This document shows, piece by piece, positions 8,897 through 17,782 of a stretch of 64,000 nucleotides of DNA (position 1 is its first letter; each line of letters opens with the position of its first letter). The notes under the pieces were generated by a model, which was given only the letters and a program-made list of their open reading frames with translations, did no database searches and was not told where the DNA came from. Origin of the DNA: Candidatus Sphingomonas phytovorans (lineage in GTDB: Bacteria > Pseudomonadota > Alphaproteobacteria > Sphingomonadales > Sphingomonadaceae); contig CP119314.1 in assembly GCA_029202385.1 (NCBI GenBank), forward strand, positions 2,854,501 through 2,918,500. The letters are read 5' to 3'. Both the position numbers and the translations under genes were made by a program.

Positions 8897-9648
8897 TCGT
8901 CTTCCACAGCCTGCCCAAGGCAGCGCGGCGTTTCCTTACGATGAAGCTGCTCGGCGAGTTCCGGCGCCGGTACGCCCGTCAATATTATGAGCCGATGCAG
9001 CTCTTCGCCGCCCAGTCCCCCGGCCGCCTTCCGATCCTGTTCGAGCCGCCGGGCGAGAAATTATGCCGGTTCGATCTCCAGCGATTGCGCAAGGTGGACA
9101 TTTCCTTCGGCGTGTTCGGGGCCGAGAAGCTCGAGCGGGAAGAGGGCGACTATCTCTTCACTTTCATCCGCCACCCGGTCGACCGATTCTATTCGACCTA
9201 TTATTACGGGCGCCACCACCTCGTGGAGGGGCAGTCGGACGTCGGCACCGGCATCGTGCGCTACCGCGACCGCTATCCTGAAATGGTCGAACTGTTCAGC
9301 CTCGACATCGAGGCGTTTGTCCGGCGCTTCCTCGATTGCGGCGGGCAGATCAGGTTCGACCGCGACGGCGGCACTTTCGGGCCGATCGACGAGATGTTCT
9401 TCCTGCCGAAAGATCTCGGCCGGTACGACATGGTCGGCGTGGTCGAGGCGATGGACCGGTCGCTCGACCTGCTCAATGCCGGGCTCGGCACGCGCATCGC
9501 GAACGACAGGAAGATCAACGCCGGTCCCCCGCGTCCAGCCTCACCTCACGGGGTGGAGGACCTGACCCGCTTCTTCGCCGAGGACATCGCCCTGTTCGAG
9601 CGCCACCTGGCCCTGGTGCAGCCGAAGCGCGCGAAACGCCGCCGCTGA
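8893..9648 (+). CDS. Sulfotransferase family protein
   Basis: A 251-residue cytosolic protein of the sulfotransferase family-2 type. The 5'-phosphosulfate loop is HSLPKAARRF at 5-14, a variant of the usual IPKTAGTS. The 3'-phosphate motif is FIRHPVDRFYS at 91-101. It should use PAPS to sulfate an alcohol or phenol. The start overlaps the subtilisin stop by four bases, so the two are coupled. In this setting a peptide side chain (Tyr, Ser, Thr or a hydroxylated residue made by the JmjC enzyme) is a reasonable substrate, but a glycan or lipid is possible. The C-terminus is basic (KPKRAKRRR... type). Confidence 0.8.
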   Translation: MIVFHSLPKAARRFLTMKLLGEFRRRYARQYYEPMQLFAAQSPGRLPILFEPPGEKLCRFDLQRLRKVDISFGVFGAEKLEREEGDYLFTFIRHPVDRFYSTYYYGRHHLVEGQSDVGTGIVRYRDRYPEMVELFSLDIEAFVRRFLDCGGQIRFDRDGGTFGPIDEMFFLPKDLGRYDMVGVVEAMDRSLDLLNAGLGTRIANDRKINAGPPRPASPHGVEDLTRFFAEDIALFERHLALVQPKRAKRRR

Positions 9649-9708
9649 AGGTTTGGATTTGCGACCGGCCGGGTTTAGACAAAGCCAGCCCAATCGGAGT
9701 TCGCATCG

Positions 9709-10074
9709 ATGAAGACCCAGGCCCTGATTCCCGCGCTGATCCTCCTCGCGCTAGGCGGATGCGAGCAGGCACCGGCGCCGGACAACGGCGTCACCGCCGC
9801 CGCGTCACCCGCGCCGCCCGCCGAAAAGGATTATTACGCTGATCGAATCAACGCACTGACCGACAAGCAGCGCGACTCCGTGTTGCTCAAGGCGATCAAG
9901 GACGCGGGTGGCGAATGTTCGTCGGTAACGGGATCGTCAGCGCATGCGCCGGTAAAGGGCCGCCATGCCTGGATCGCGCATTGCGCGGCCGACAAGGACC
10001 TGCGGGCGCTCGACTGGGTCGTCGTGCTCCAGCCCGGCGGCATGATGAGCATCGTCAGGCCGGGCGCGCTGTAA
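9709..10074 (+). CDS. Small lipoprotein of unknown function
   Basis: A 121-residue protein with a lipoprotein signal (MKTQALIPALILLALGGCEQ; lipobox LGGC, lipidated Cys18) and an Ala/Pro-rich linker, then a domain with two further cysteines (GGECSS and IAHCAA) that could form a disulfide. I do not recognise the family. It follows the sulfotransferase by 60 bases on the same strand, but nothing links it functionally to the tailoring genes, and its layout is common among sphingomonad envelope proteins. Confidence 0.7.
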   Translation: MKTQALIPALILLALGGCEQAPAPDNGVTAAASPAPPAEKDYYADRINALTDKQRDSVLLKAIKDAGGECSSVTGSSAHAPVKGRHAWIAHCAADKDLRALDWVVVLQPGGMMSIVRPGAL

Positions 10075-10257
10075 GCGGGCAGCGGCCTTCCTAGCGAACC
10101 GATTTGCAACCGAAACGATTTCGTCTCCCGTTGCATAAACACGCTCCGGCCATATCGTCCGGCCGTCGCGCCCCTGCCGTGTGCCGCGGGCGGCGCCATG
10201 CCGGCGACAGCGTCACCGTCGCCGAATTTCGAACCGGAATTCGAAAGCGAGGGGACG

Positions 10258-11955
10258 ATGATGAGATTCTCGATCAAGGGCCGGCGGGTCAGCCGGCGCG
10301 GCGCGGCCGCCGCGATGGCGACGATCGCCGGGATCGGCCTGCTTGCCGCCTGCACGGTAACGCCGGCAAGACCGTCCGGGCCATCCTATCTCGCCGCCTT
10401 CCCCGATTTCGCGCCGGAAGTGACGGCGCAATTCCCGGGCGACGTCGACATCGCGCTCAAGAAGAAGCTCGAAGGCGAGAAGAAGTTCGCCGAGGTGCAG
10501 CGCGAGTTCGATCTCTATTCCTGGCAGATGTTCGTCGCGCTGAACTGGCCGACGGACAATGCGGGCAAGGCGGCACCGAAGATCACAGACACCGGTTTCG
10601 GCGCGCCGCGCTGGACGTTGTGGCATAATTCGAGCTCGATCTTCCAGGCCGATGGCGCGATCCCGGCCGCCTGCGGACTGAAGGCCGGCGAGCGCACCCT
10701 CGTGCTGCGCCGCGACCTGAGCAGGCCGGTCAGCCGCGGCCTCAAGGCCTTTTCCGCCCAGGCCACGGCAAATGCCGACCCGCGCCTGACGCGCTTCCTC
10801 GGTGTGATCTCGGCGGTGGGCGAACTCAACGCCTCGAACCTCGGCGACATCCAACAGGCATTCTCGGGGCCGCTGATCGATCAGAATGGCGAGTTCGTCT
10901 ATTACGAGATCGTGATCGACCCGAACGAGGTCGGCTATCTCTGCGCGAACCGCCTGTACAACATCAACGGACAGGTCGCCTTCACCCAGGGCGGCGGCAA
11001 GGTCGGCATGCCGTTCGGCACGCCGGACAAGGACTGGAGCGGCTCCACCGAGCTGAAGTTCGCCTGGCGAATCCTGAAGGAGGGCAAGGACGATTTCAGC
11101 CGCTTCTACACCACGCCGGCCGTAGTGATCGACCAGGGGCCGGACGGCGGCCAGGTCGAGCGCAAGGTGACGGTCGGCATGGTCGGCATGCATATCGGCC
11201 ACAAGAGCTCGACCTCGCCGCAATGGATCTGGTCGACCTTCGAACAGGTCGACAATCTCGATGTCGATCCGGTCACCCATCCGAAGCTGAGCCCATCCTT
11301 CGTCGACACGAACTGCCCGAGCTGCGCGGTCAACCAGCTCCCGCAGAAGGTTGGCGGCGTCTATCCGCGAATCCCGACCCAGGCGTGGCGCGCCATCCCG
11401 ATCCCCGGGGACAAGGTGGCGCTGAACGCCCAGGCGCAGGCGGCGCTGAAGAAGATGGGCAGCGTCTGGCAATATTACCAGCTGATCGACACCCAGTGGC
11501 CGACCGACCCGGGCGCGGCGCCATCGGCCTGGGACGGCGGCCTTCCCGATGCGGTGACCAACAAGCCCGGCGGCCGGCCGACCCCGACCTTCCTCACCAA
11601 CATCACGATGGAAACCTATTTCCAGAAGGGCAACCAGCCCGCCTGCAAGAGCGAGGAGACGCCGGATTCATTCAACTGCCCGACCGGCGCGGTCGATCCG
11701 CCGGTGTGGAACAGCGCGCTGAACAAGCTCGGCAAGCCGGTGAAGCCGGGCATCAACACCCTGTCGTTCATCACCGAGAGCTGCACCGGCTGCCATAGCT
11801 CGGCCAATATCTGGACCAGCTACGATCCGGCGACCGGCAAGGGCACTCAATCCGGCCAGCTTGGCGCCGACTTCTCCTGGCTGCTCAGCCAGAAGGCCAG
11901 CTATGCCGGCGGGGCCGCTCAGGCGAAGCCGGTGCCCGGCAAGCCGAAGGAATGA
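10258..11955 (+). CDS. Large lipoprotein with one c-type heme motif
   Basis: About 565 residues. The N-terminus is charged and hydrophobic (RRGAAAAMATIAGIGLLAAC), with a lipobox-like LAAC at 29-32. One heme attachment motif, CTGCH, occurs at 509-513 near the C-terminus, and a CPSC pair occurs at 353-356. The long body has no domain I can name (WQMFVALNWP and MVGMHIGHKS stand out). GAGGGG precedes the tandem ATGs at 10258/10261. It is probably an exported redox protein of the cytochrome-c-like class. The fifth ligand is the motif histidine; the sixth is not evident. Confidence 0.7.
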   Translation: MMRFSIKGRRVSRRGAAAAMATIAGIGLLAACTVTPARPSGPSYLAAFPDFAPEVTAQFPGDVDIALKKKLEGEKKFAEVQREFDLYSWQMFVALNWPTDNAGKAAPKITDTGFGAPRWTLWHNSSSIFQADGAIPAACGLKAGERTLVLRRDLSRPVSRGLKAFSAQATANADPRLTRFLGVISAVGELNASNLGDIQQAFSGPLIDQNGEFVYYEIVIDPNEVGYLCANRLYNINGQVAFTQGGGKVGMPFGTPDKDWSGSTELKFAWRILKEGKDDFSRFYTTPAVVIDQGPDGGQVERKVTVGMVGMHIGHKSSTSPQWIWSTFEQVDNLDVDPVTHPKLSPSFVDTNCPSCAVNQLPQKVGGVYPRIPTQAWRAIPIPGDKVALNAQAQAALKKMGSVWQYYQLIDTQWPTDPGAAPSAWDGGLPDAVTNKPGGRPTPTFLTNITMETYFQKGNQPACKSEETPDSFNCPTGAVDPPVWNSALNKLGKPVKPGINTLSFITESCTGCHSSANIWTSYDPATGKGTQSGQLGADFSWLLSQKASYAGGAAQAKPVPGKPKE

Positions 11956-11962
11956 AGGGAAA

Positions 11963-11993
11963 GGCGCCGCCATGGACAAGCCATGGCGACGCC
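11963..11993. terminator. Hairpin between convergent genes
   Basis: A 13-position stem with one mismatch (GGCGCCGCCATGG / CCATGGCGACGCC, loop ACAAG) lies between the convergent heme lipoprotein and porin genes. There is no U tract, so termination here is likely but not certain. Confidence 0.45.
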
Positions 11994-12003
11994 TCCTCCG
12001 ACG

Positions 12004-12819
12004 TCAGAAGGCCGCGGTCACCGAAAGGACGACCCTGCTACCGGCGATCGACGATCCGTCCTTCGTGCTCGAGAAGTTCGGCTGGAGATAGGCCGCCTCC
12101 GCCTTGCCGATATTGGTATCGACATAGGCGGCGCCGAGCGTGACCGGCCCCAGCACATAATCGACGCCGAGCAGCCAATCGACATATTTGCCGGTCGGGG
12201 CCACGCTGGTGCCGTTCGGGCCAAGGCCCGGATTGCCGTCCGAATAGCCGAGATGCGCCTTGGCGGTGATCGGCGTGCCCGGGACCCCGGCGCTCACGTC
12301 ACCCCAGAGGTACAGATTGTCCTCGCTCTGCCCGCGGCTCTGCGGCGTGTTGGAGAAATTGCCCAGCGCCTTCTGCCTGGGCGCATAGGCGACACCGGCC
12401 AGCAGGCTCACGGGGCCGACCGTGCCGCTGACCTTCACATAAGGTTCGGCGAAATCGGTAAGGTCGGCGCCGCCCGGATACATGTACCAGGTCAGGCCGA
12501 CATCGACCGTGGCGCCGCCGAACGACCTCTTATACCCGCCGATCAGGTCGAGCTCCATGTTGGAGCCGCCGAACGTGCCCCAGCCGGCGAGGTTCGATCC
12601 CCAGACGCCGGCATAGAAACCGCTCTCATGCGCGACGGTGATGCCGCCCTGGATGGCCATTTCCTTGTCCGACTGGGAGACGCCGCGGAACCTGTAATCG
12701 GTAACGAGCGCGACGCTGCCGGAGACGGTGACGGGTGGCGGCGGCGCGGTGTCCTGCGCGGCGGCAGGCACGGCGACCATGGCGAACATGGCAGCGCTGA
12801 CGAAATAGAGAGTTTTCAT
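12004..12819 (-). CDS. TorF-family putative outer-membrane porin
   Basis: A 271-residue protein with signal peptide MKTLYFVSAAMFAMVAVPAAAQ and a beta-barrel pattern of alternating hydrophobic and polar residues ending in an aromatic-terminated strand (VVLSVTAAF). The TDYRFRGVSQSD segment near the N-terminus, followed by GGITVAHESGFYAGVWGSN, is characteristic of the TIGR02001/TorF putative porin family. Substrate is unknown. It is downstream of the SulP/carbonic anhydrase genes on the same strand but 156 bases away, and probably has its own promoter. Confidence 0.85.
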   Translation of the reverse strand: MKTLYFVSAAMFAMVAVPAAAQDTAPPPPVTVSGSVALVTDYRFRGVSQSDKEMAIQGGITVAHESGFYAGVWGSNLAGWGTFGGSNMELDLIGGYKRSFGGATVDVGLTWYMYPGGADLTDFAEPYVKVSGTVGPVSLLAGVAYAPRQKALGNFSNTPQSRGQSEDNLYLWGDVSAGVPGTPITAKAHLGYSDGNPGLGPNGTSVAPTGKYVDWLLGVDYVLGPVTLGAAYVDTNIGKAEAAYLQPNFSSTKDGSSIAGSRVVLSVTAAF

Positions 12820-12975
12820 GGGACACCCCTTTTTTGGATAGGGTCCCTCCTGCGGCCCGGACCGCCATTTCTCTCATCCTCCTGGGGAATGAGGATCGGA
12901 AACGGTCGGTCCGGACACTCCTGCTTTATCTGACGGCCACCTCGCCTAGGTTGCCGTTTCGTAACGAATCATTGC

Positions 12976-14485
12976 TCAGGCGGCCAACCCCGCCAGTTTG
13001 GGGGAAGCCCCGACGACGTCCACCGGATGACCGGCGGCACGACGGCGGACCAGCCAGTCCTTGAGCAACTCGGCGCACGTATGGTCGATGGTCGACAGCT
13101 TCGACACGTCGAGCCGCACCTTCTCCCCTGACGGCAGCCCTTCCAGGGCGTCCGACAGCTTGGGCAGGGTCACGAAGGTCGCGCTGCCCGAAAGCTGCAC
13201 TGCCCTGCCCCCGTCCTCCGACGCGACCTTCAGGCGCAGGCGGCGAACATGCGGGATCAGTTCGAGCAGCGAGAGCGCGATACCGACCAGCACGCCGGTC
13301 AGCAGGTCTTCCACCACCACCAGGATCAGGGTGATGGCCCAGATCGCGGCGGGCAACATGCCGTAGCTGCCGAACAGATGACGGACATGCGCGATGCCCA
13401 CCAGACGCCAGCCGGTCACCACCAGCACGGCGCCGAGCGCCGCCATCGGGATCTCACGCAACAGCCAGGGCAGCAGCGCGACGAAGCCGAGGATCCAGGT
13501 ACCATGAAGAATGGTCGACAACCGAGTCGTGGCGCCTGCCTGCACGTTGGCCGAGCTGCGCACGATCACGCCGGTCATCGGCAGCGCACCGGCGAGGCCG
13601 CACAGCAGGTTGCCGATACCCTGGGCACGCAATTCCTTGTTGTAATTGGTCCGGACGCCATCATGCATCTTGTCGACCGCAGCGGCCGACAGCAGCGTCT
13701 CGGCGCTGGCGATGAACGCGATGGCGAGCGCCGCCACCAGGATCGACGGGTCCATCCACTTCTGCAGCAGGTCCGGGCCCGGCAGCGCGATCGCCGAGGC
13801 AATCGACTGGGGTACGTTGACCCGGCTCACATCGAGGCCGAGGCTGAACGCGACCAGCGTACCGGCCAGCACGCCGAGCAGCGCGCCGGGCACCTGCTTC
13901 AGGGCCGCGGGACGGAAGCGCTCCCAGCCAAGCATGGTAAGGATGGTGAGCAGGCCGATCGCGAAGGCACGCTCGACCCCCGAGACGTCGAACGACAGGC
14001 CGAGCAGCCGGCCAGGCATCGCCGCGATGTTGGCGAGGCCGCTCGACAGCGGGGGTCGCGTCGAACAGGACGTGGAACTGACCGACCACGATCAGCACGC
14101 CGATGCCCGCGAGCATGCCGTGCACCACGGCGGGCGAGATCGCGCGGAACCAGCCGCCAAGCTTCGCGATACCGGCGATGACCTGGATGATGCCGGCAAG
14201 AATCAGGATCGGGCCAAGCGCCGAGAGGCCCTTGTCGCGTACGAGTTCGAACACAATGACCGCGAGGCCAGCGGCGGGGCCGCTGACCTGGAGGGGCGAT
14301 CCGGCGAGGAAACCGACCACAACACCGCCGATGATGCCGGTGATCAGCCCTCTTTCGGGCGGCACGCCGGAGGCGACCGCGATGCCCATACAGAGGGGCA
14401 TCGCGACGAGGAAAACAACGATCGAGGCCGTGAAGTCACGCGAGATGACGCCGAACGACGGCATCTCGAAACCGGCGATCTTCAT
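12976..14485 (-). pseudogene. SulP-family anion (probably bicarbonate) transporter with a frameshift
   Basis: The gene starts at ATG 14485 (MKIAGFEMPSFGVISRDFTA) and codes for the first SulP membrane helices up to VLFDATP. It then loses the frame at a run of five G at 14051-14055. The other frame continues exactly with LSSGLANIAAMPGRLLGLSF, the remaining helices and a C-terminal STAS domain (about the last 100 residues, ending at 12976). Removing one G restores a continuous protein of about 502 residues. It overlaps the carbonic anhydrase stop by four bases, a pairing typical of bicarbonate uptake. It may be a true pseudogene, a phase-variable gene or a base-calling error. Confidence 0.85.
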
Positions 14486-15180
14486 TCCGCCGCCTCCAGC
14501 GCGTCGAAGCCGGTGGCGAGGCGCTGCGCCGCTACCAGGGCGACCGGAATGGGACGGTCGTCGGCGATGGTGGCGAAACGACCGGTCTCGCCGTCAAGGG
14601 CAAGGATCACGCCCTCGCGGATGTCGACGAACCAGCCGTGCAGCGCCAGTTCGCCGCGCGCGATCGCCGAGGCGACCGACGGATGGGTGCGCAGATGCGC
14701 GATCTGGGCGACGACATTCTCGAGCGCGGCGGCACGGACGCGCTCCGCATCCTCCATGTCGGACGGATAGCAGTCGTTCACCACCGAGCATGCGGCGTCG
14801 CTGTGGCGCAGCCATGCAGCAACATTGGGCATGCGCTCGAGACCGGCGGGGTTCATCAGCGCCTTCATCGCACCGCAATCGGCATGGCCGCACACGATGA
14901 TGTCGCGCACGCCGAGCGCCATCACGGCATATTCGACCGTGGAGGACACGCCGCCAGTGTGATTGGAAAAGGGCGGGACGATGTTGCCCGCATTGCGGCA
15001 GACGAACAGCTCGCCAGGGCCTGCCTGGAGGATCTGCTCGGGCACCACGCGCGAATCGGCGCAGGATATCATCAGCGCCTTGGGGCTCTGCCCGTCGCTC
15101 ACGAGCTGCGCGAAGAGCGCGCTATGATTGGGAAACACCTGCTTTTCGAAACTGATGACGCGGCCAATAAGGTCGTTCAC
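14482..15180 (-). CDS. Beta-class carbonic anhydrase
   Basis: A 232-residue zinc enzyme interconverting CO2 and bicarbonate. Zinc-binding and active-site motifs are visible: ISCADSRVVPE (first Cys and the Asp-Arg dyad) and VCGHADCGAMKAL (His and second Cys), with FVCRNAGNIVPP between. No signal peptide, so cytoplasmic. The GTG start at 15180 has AGGAG eight bases upstream; the longer leader has no better start. The last four bases overlap the SulP transporter start, so the two are coupled and probably handle bicarbonate together. Confidence 0.94.
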   Translation of the reverse strand: MNDLIGRVISFEKQVFPNHSALFAQLVSDGQSPKALMISCADSRVVPEQILQAGPGELFVCRNAGNIVPPFSNHTGGVSSTVEYAVMALGVRDIIVCGHADCGAMKALMNPAGLERMPNVAAWLRHSDAACSVVNDCYPSDMEDAERVRAAALENVVAQIAHLRTHPSVASAIARGELALHGWFVDIREGVILALDGETGRFATIADDRPIPVALVAAQRLATGFDALEAAE

Positions 15181-15277
15181 TGCTGGACTCCTGATACCGC
15201 GTCCAACATTTCGGACGCGGCTTAGGGAGGATATCTAGGGTCGCAGTTTTGCTGCGATGCCGCATGTCTGTAAGGAA

Positions 15278-16597
15278 TTATGTCTGGCGGGTTGGCAGGA
15301 TGATTTCCGCACGCAGGCCACCTTCCCGCCGGTTGGACAGCCTGAGCGTGCCACCCTCATTCTCGATCGCCTTCACCACGATCGACAGCCCAAGCCCGAA
15401 ACCGACGGTATCGCGGCGGCGCGCGGTATCGAGCCGGACGAACGGCTCAAGCACTGCCTCCAGCGATTCCGGCGGGATGCCCGGGCCGTCATCGTCAACC
15501 CATATGACGATATGCTCAGCCCGGCCGGTGAGCGTGATCACGACGGCATTGCCGTGGTGCAACCCGTTCTCGACCAGGTTGCCGATCGCCCGCCGCATCG
15601 CCGAGGGCCTGATCAGCATGTTCAGATGATCGGGCCCGACATACCGCGCGTCGCGGCCCACATCCCAGGCATTGTCGGCGATCGTCGCGCACAGCACCGC
15701 CAGGTCGATCAGCACCGGCTTCTCGGCATCCTGTTCCCCACCGAGAAAAGCGAGCAGCGAGGAGACCATCGCCTCCATCTCGGCGACATCCGCATGGATC
15801 GTGTCGCGCAGGTCGGGCTCGACCACCCGGTCGGCGCGCAGCCTGAGGCGTGCGAGCGGCGTACGCAGATCGTGCCCGACCGCCGCCAGCGCCTGGGTGC
15901 GATCGACGATCAGCCGGTGAATACGCGCCTGCATGCGATTGAACGCCCCGATCACGCGGCGCACCTCGCCCGGCCCCGCCTCCTGCACCTGAGTCTGGTT
16001 GGGGCTGCCGAAGCGATCGGCTGCGTCGGCCAGCAGACGCATGGGCTGCAATGTCCGGCGAATTAGCAATCCGCCCAGCAGCATCGCGGCGATCGCCAGC
16101 ATCGAGGCGATGAGGATCCGGCTCGGCGAGAAATCTAGATTGGCGACCGGCTTCAGCGTCTGGAAATGAAGCCAGCTCCCGTCGGGAAGGGTCACGCCGC
16201 CGACAACCACCGAAGAGCTGCCGAGCGACACCACGCGAAAGCGGAGGTCGGTTGGCGCGAGAGTCGGCTCCCATGCGACGACCTCCTTGCGCATGCTGTC
16301 GAGCGACGGGGCGAGCGGCGGGGGCGGCGGGCGGCTGCGCTCCCACGCCATCATATAGTGATCGGTCGACAGCTCGGCTGCCATTGCCGGCCGTTCGCCG
16401 GCGGGAAGCTCGGCGACCAGGCGGCGGGCGATGACCAGATGCTCGGCAAGTCGCCGCGCCCGGTCACCGCTTAGCGAAAAATGGCTCGCGCGCTCGTAGA
16501 AGATGGTGCTCGCGGCGAATTCGACAATGACCACAAGCAGCAGGATCGCGACGACCTGCCCGAGCAGGCCCATCGACGGGCGCACGAAATGCTTCAA
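15278..16597 (-). CDS. Membrane sensor histidine kinase
   Basis: A 439-residue two-component kinase with a helix at about 10-30, a periplasmic sensor of about 130 residues, a second helix at about 163-185, a HAMP linker, then a HisKA domain with H-box VGHDLRTPLARLRLRAD and an HATPase_c domain (N-box IGNLVENGLHHG, G1 DDDGPGIP, G2 GFGLGLSIV). The N-box has Gly-Leu in place of the common Ala-Leu. The TTG start at 16597 overlaps the regulator stop as TTGA; an ATG nine codons later is the alternative. It lies directly upstream of carbonic anhydrase. The C-terminal layout resembles EnvZ-type kinases. Confidence 0.92.
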   Translation of the reverse strand: MKHFVRPSMGLLGQVVAILLLVVIVEFAASTIFYERASHFSLSGDRARRLAEHLVIARRLVAELPAGERPAMAAELSTDHYMMAWERSRPPPPPLAPSLDSMRKEVVAWEPTLAPTDLRFRVVSLGSSSVVVGGVTLPDGSWLHFQTLKPVANLDFSPSRILIASMLAIAAMLLGGLLIRRTLQPMRLLADAADRFGSPNQTQVQEAGPGEVRRVIGAFNRMQARIHRLIVDRTQALAAVGHDLRTPLARLRLRADRVVEPDLRDTIHADVAEMEAMVSSLLAFLGGEQDAEKPVLIDLAVLCATIADNAWDVGRDARYVGPDHLNMLIRPSAMRRAIGNLVENGLHHGNAVVITLTGRAEHIVIWVDDDGPGIPPESLEAVLEPFVRLDTARRRDTVGFGLGLSIVVKAIENEGGTLRLSNRREGGLRAEIILPTRQT

Positions 16598-17334
16598 CTA
16601 CGGATGACGCCCGTGTTCAGCATATAGCCCACACCTCGAACCGTGACGATCGGTGCTGCCTTGTCGCCATGAGTCAGCTTGCGCCGCAGCCGGCTTACCA
16701 GCACGTCGACGCTACGATCCGAGCTGTCGGTCAGCCGCGTGCGCGACAATTCGATCAGCCGCTCGCGCGCGATGACCCGACCGGCATGATCGAGCAGGCT
16801 GGTCAGCAGGTCGAACTCGGCGCCGGTCAGCTCGACCACCGCGCCGGCGGGGGACAGCAGCTCGCGGCGCGGCAGGTTGACCGTCCAGCCGTCGAAGCTG
16901 AGCACGCCCTGCTCGCGCTCTCCGCTGCGCCGGTCGAGCGCGCCGCGGCGAAGCACCGCCCGGACTCGCGCCGCAAGTTCGCGCGTGCCGAACGGCTTGG
17001 CGAGATAATCGTCCGCGCCGAGCTCGAGCCCGATCACCCGGTCGGTCTCGCTGCCCTTCGCGCTGACGAAGATGATCGGCACGTCGCTTGTCTTGCGCAG
17101 CTGACGGCACAGGTCGATCCCGCTGGTGCCCGGCAGCATGATGTCGAGCAGGACCAGATCGACCGGCCCCGCCTTCAGCGCCAGCCACATCTCGGGCGCG
17201 GCGGATGCCGGGCGAACGATATAGCCATGCTCCTGCAACGCACGGGTGGACAGCGTGCGCAGTGCCGGGTCGTCTTCGACCAGCAGGATGGTGGGGGCAA
17301 CGTCGGGGCTGGGGCGGGTGTTCATTGCTGTCAT
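16594..17334 (-). CDS. OmpR-family response regulator
   Basis: About 246 residues: receiver domain (acidic pocket VEDDP, phospho-acceptor Asp in LLDIMLPG, Thr/Ser in VSAKG, Lys in AKPF) and a C-terminal winged-helix DNA-binding domain (TVRGVGYML at the end). It partners with the overlapping kinase gene. Start is uncertain between ATG 17334 and ATG 17325; a longer frame reaching 17457 adds residues unlike a receiver domain. Neighbouring carbonic anhydrase, SulP and porin genes on the same strand are possible targets. Confidence 0.9.
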   Translation of the reverse strand: MTAMNTRPSPDVAPTILLVEDDPALRTLSTRALQEHGYIVRPASAAPEMWLALKAGPVDLVLLDIMLPGTSGIDLCRQLRKTSDVPIIFVSAKGSETDRVIGLELGADDYLAKPFGTRELAARVRAVLRRGALDRRSGEREQGVLSFDGWTVNLPRRELLSPAGAVVELTGAEFDLLTSLLDHAGRVIARERLIELSRTRLTDSSDRSVDVLVSRLRRKLTHGDKAAPIVTVRGVGYMLNTGVIRS

Positions 17335-17485
17335 GTTGCAGTGCGAGGTAGGAAGGTGCTCCGTAGGGGTCAATCGCTTCGATGGCCGTAACGCAGCCAG
17401 CAACACTTTGTCACCGACCGGCGCAAGGCCAGCAAAGACCACGCGGCTATAGGGCATACTCGCAATTATTTACGAGGAATAGTCC

Positions 17486-17710
17486 ATGCTTGTCCGTATC
17501 GCTCTCGCAGCCGCGCTGCTGGGTGCCGCCGCCCCGGCCGTCGCCGCGTCGGATGCGCCGCGCACCGATGGCGCCCGCCAATGCGCCCTCGCCCAGCACC
17601 TCGCGCCGCACGGCAAGGGTGTCACCACCCCGATCGTCAAGTGCGACACGAAGGCGCCCGAGATCGCCCGCAACGATCAGCCCGCCAAGGCTCCCGCCGC
17701 GCGCAACTAA
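17486..17710 (+). CDS. Small secreted protein of unknown function
   Basis: A 74-residue protein with a clear signal peptide (MLVRIALAAALLGAAAPAVAA) leaving a mature part of about 53 residues with two cysteines (RQCALAQ and VKCDTKA) that could form one disulfide, and a Pro/Ala-rich tail. GAGGA lies upstream of ATG 17486. A terminator follows. No family recognised. Confidence 0.7.
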   Translation: MLVRIALAAALLGAAAPAVAASDAPRTDGARQCALAQHLAPHGKGVTTPIVKCDTKAPEIARNDQPAKAPAARN

Positions 17711-17738
17711 GTTTCTCGTCTCTAACCCTGTCCTACTA

Positions 17739-17777
17739 CCGCCACGTCGGGCCCGTTTTCGGCGTGGCGGACCTTTT
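17739..17777 (+). terminator. Rho-independent terminator
   Basis: Stem CCGCCACG (17739-17746) with CGTGGCGG (17763-17770), followed by ACCTTTTTC. It ends the small secreted protein gene and faces the end of a convergent gene. Confidence 0.6.
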
Positions 17778-17782
17778 TCGGG

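Noticed and set aside
13249..14770. Long plus-strand open frames across the SulP and carbonic anhydrase genes
   Set aside because: The minus-strand products have complete family motifs; the plus frames are charged low-complexity shadows.
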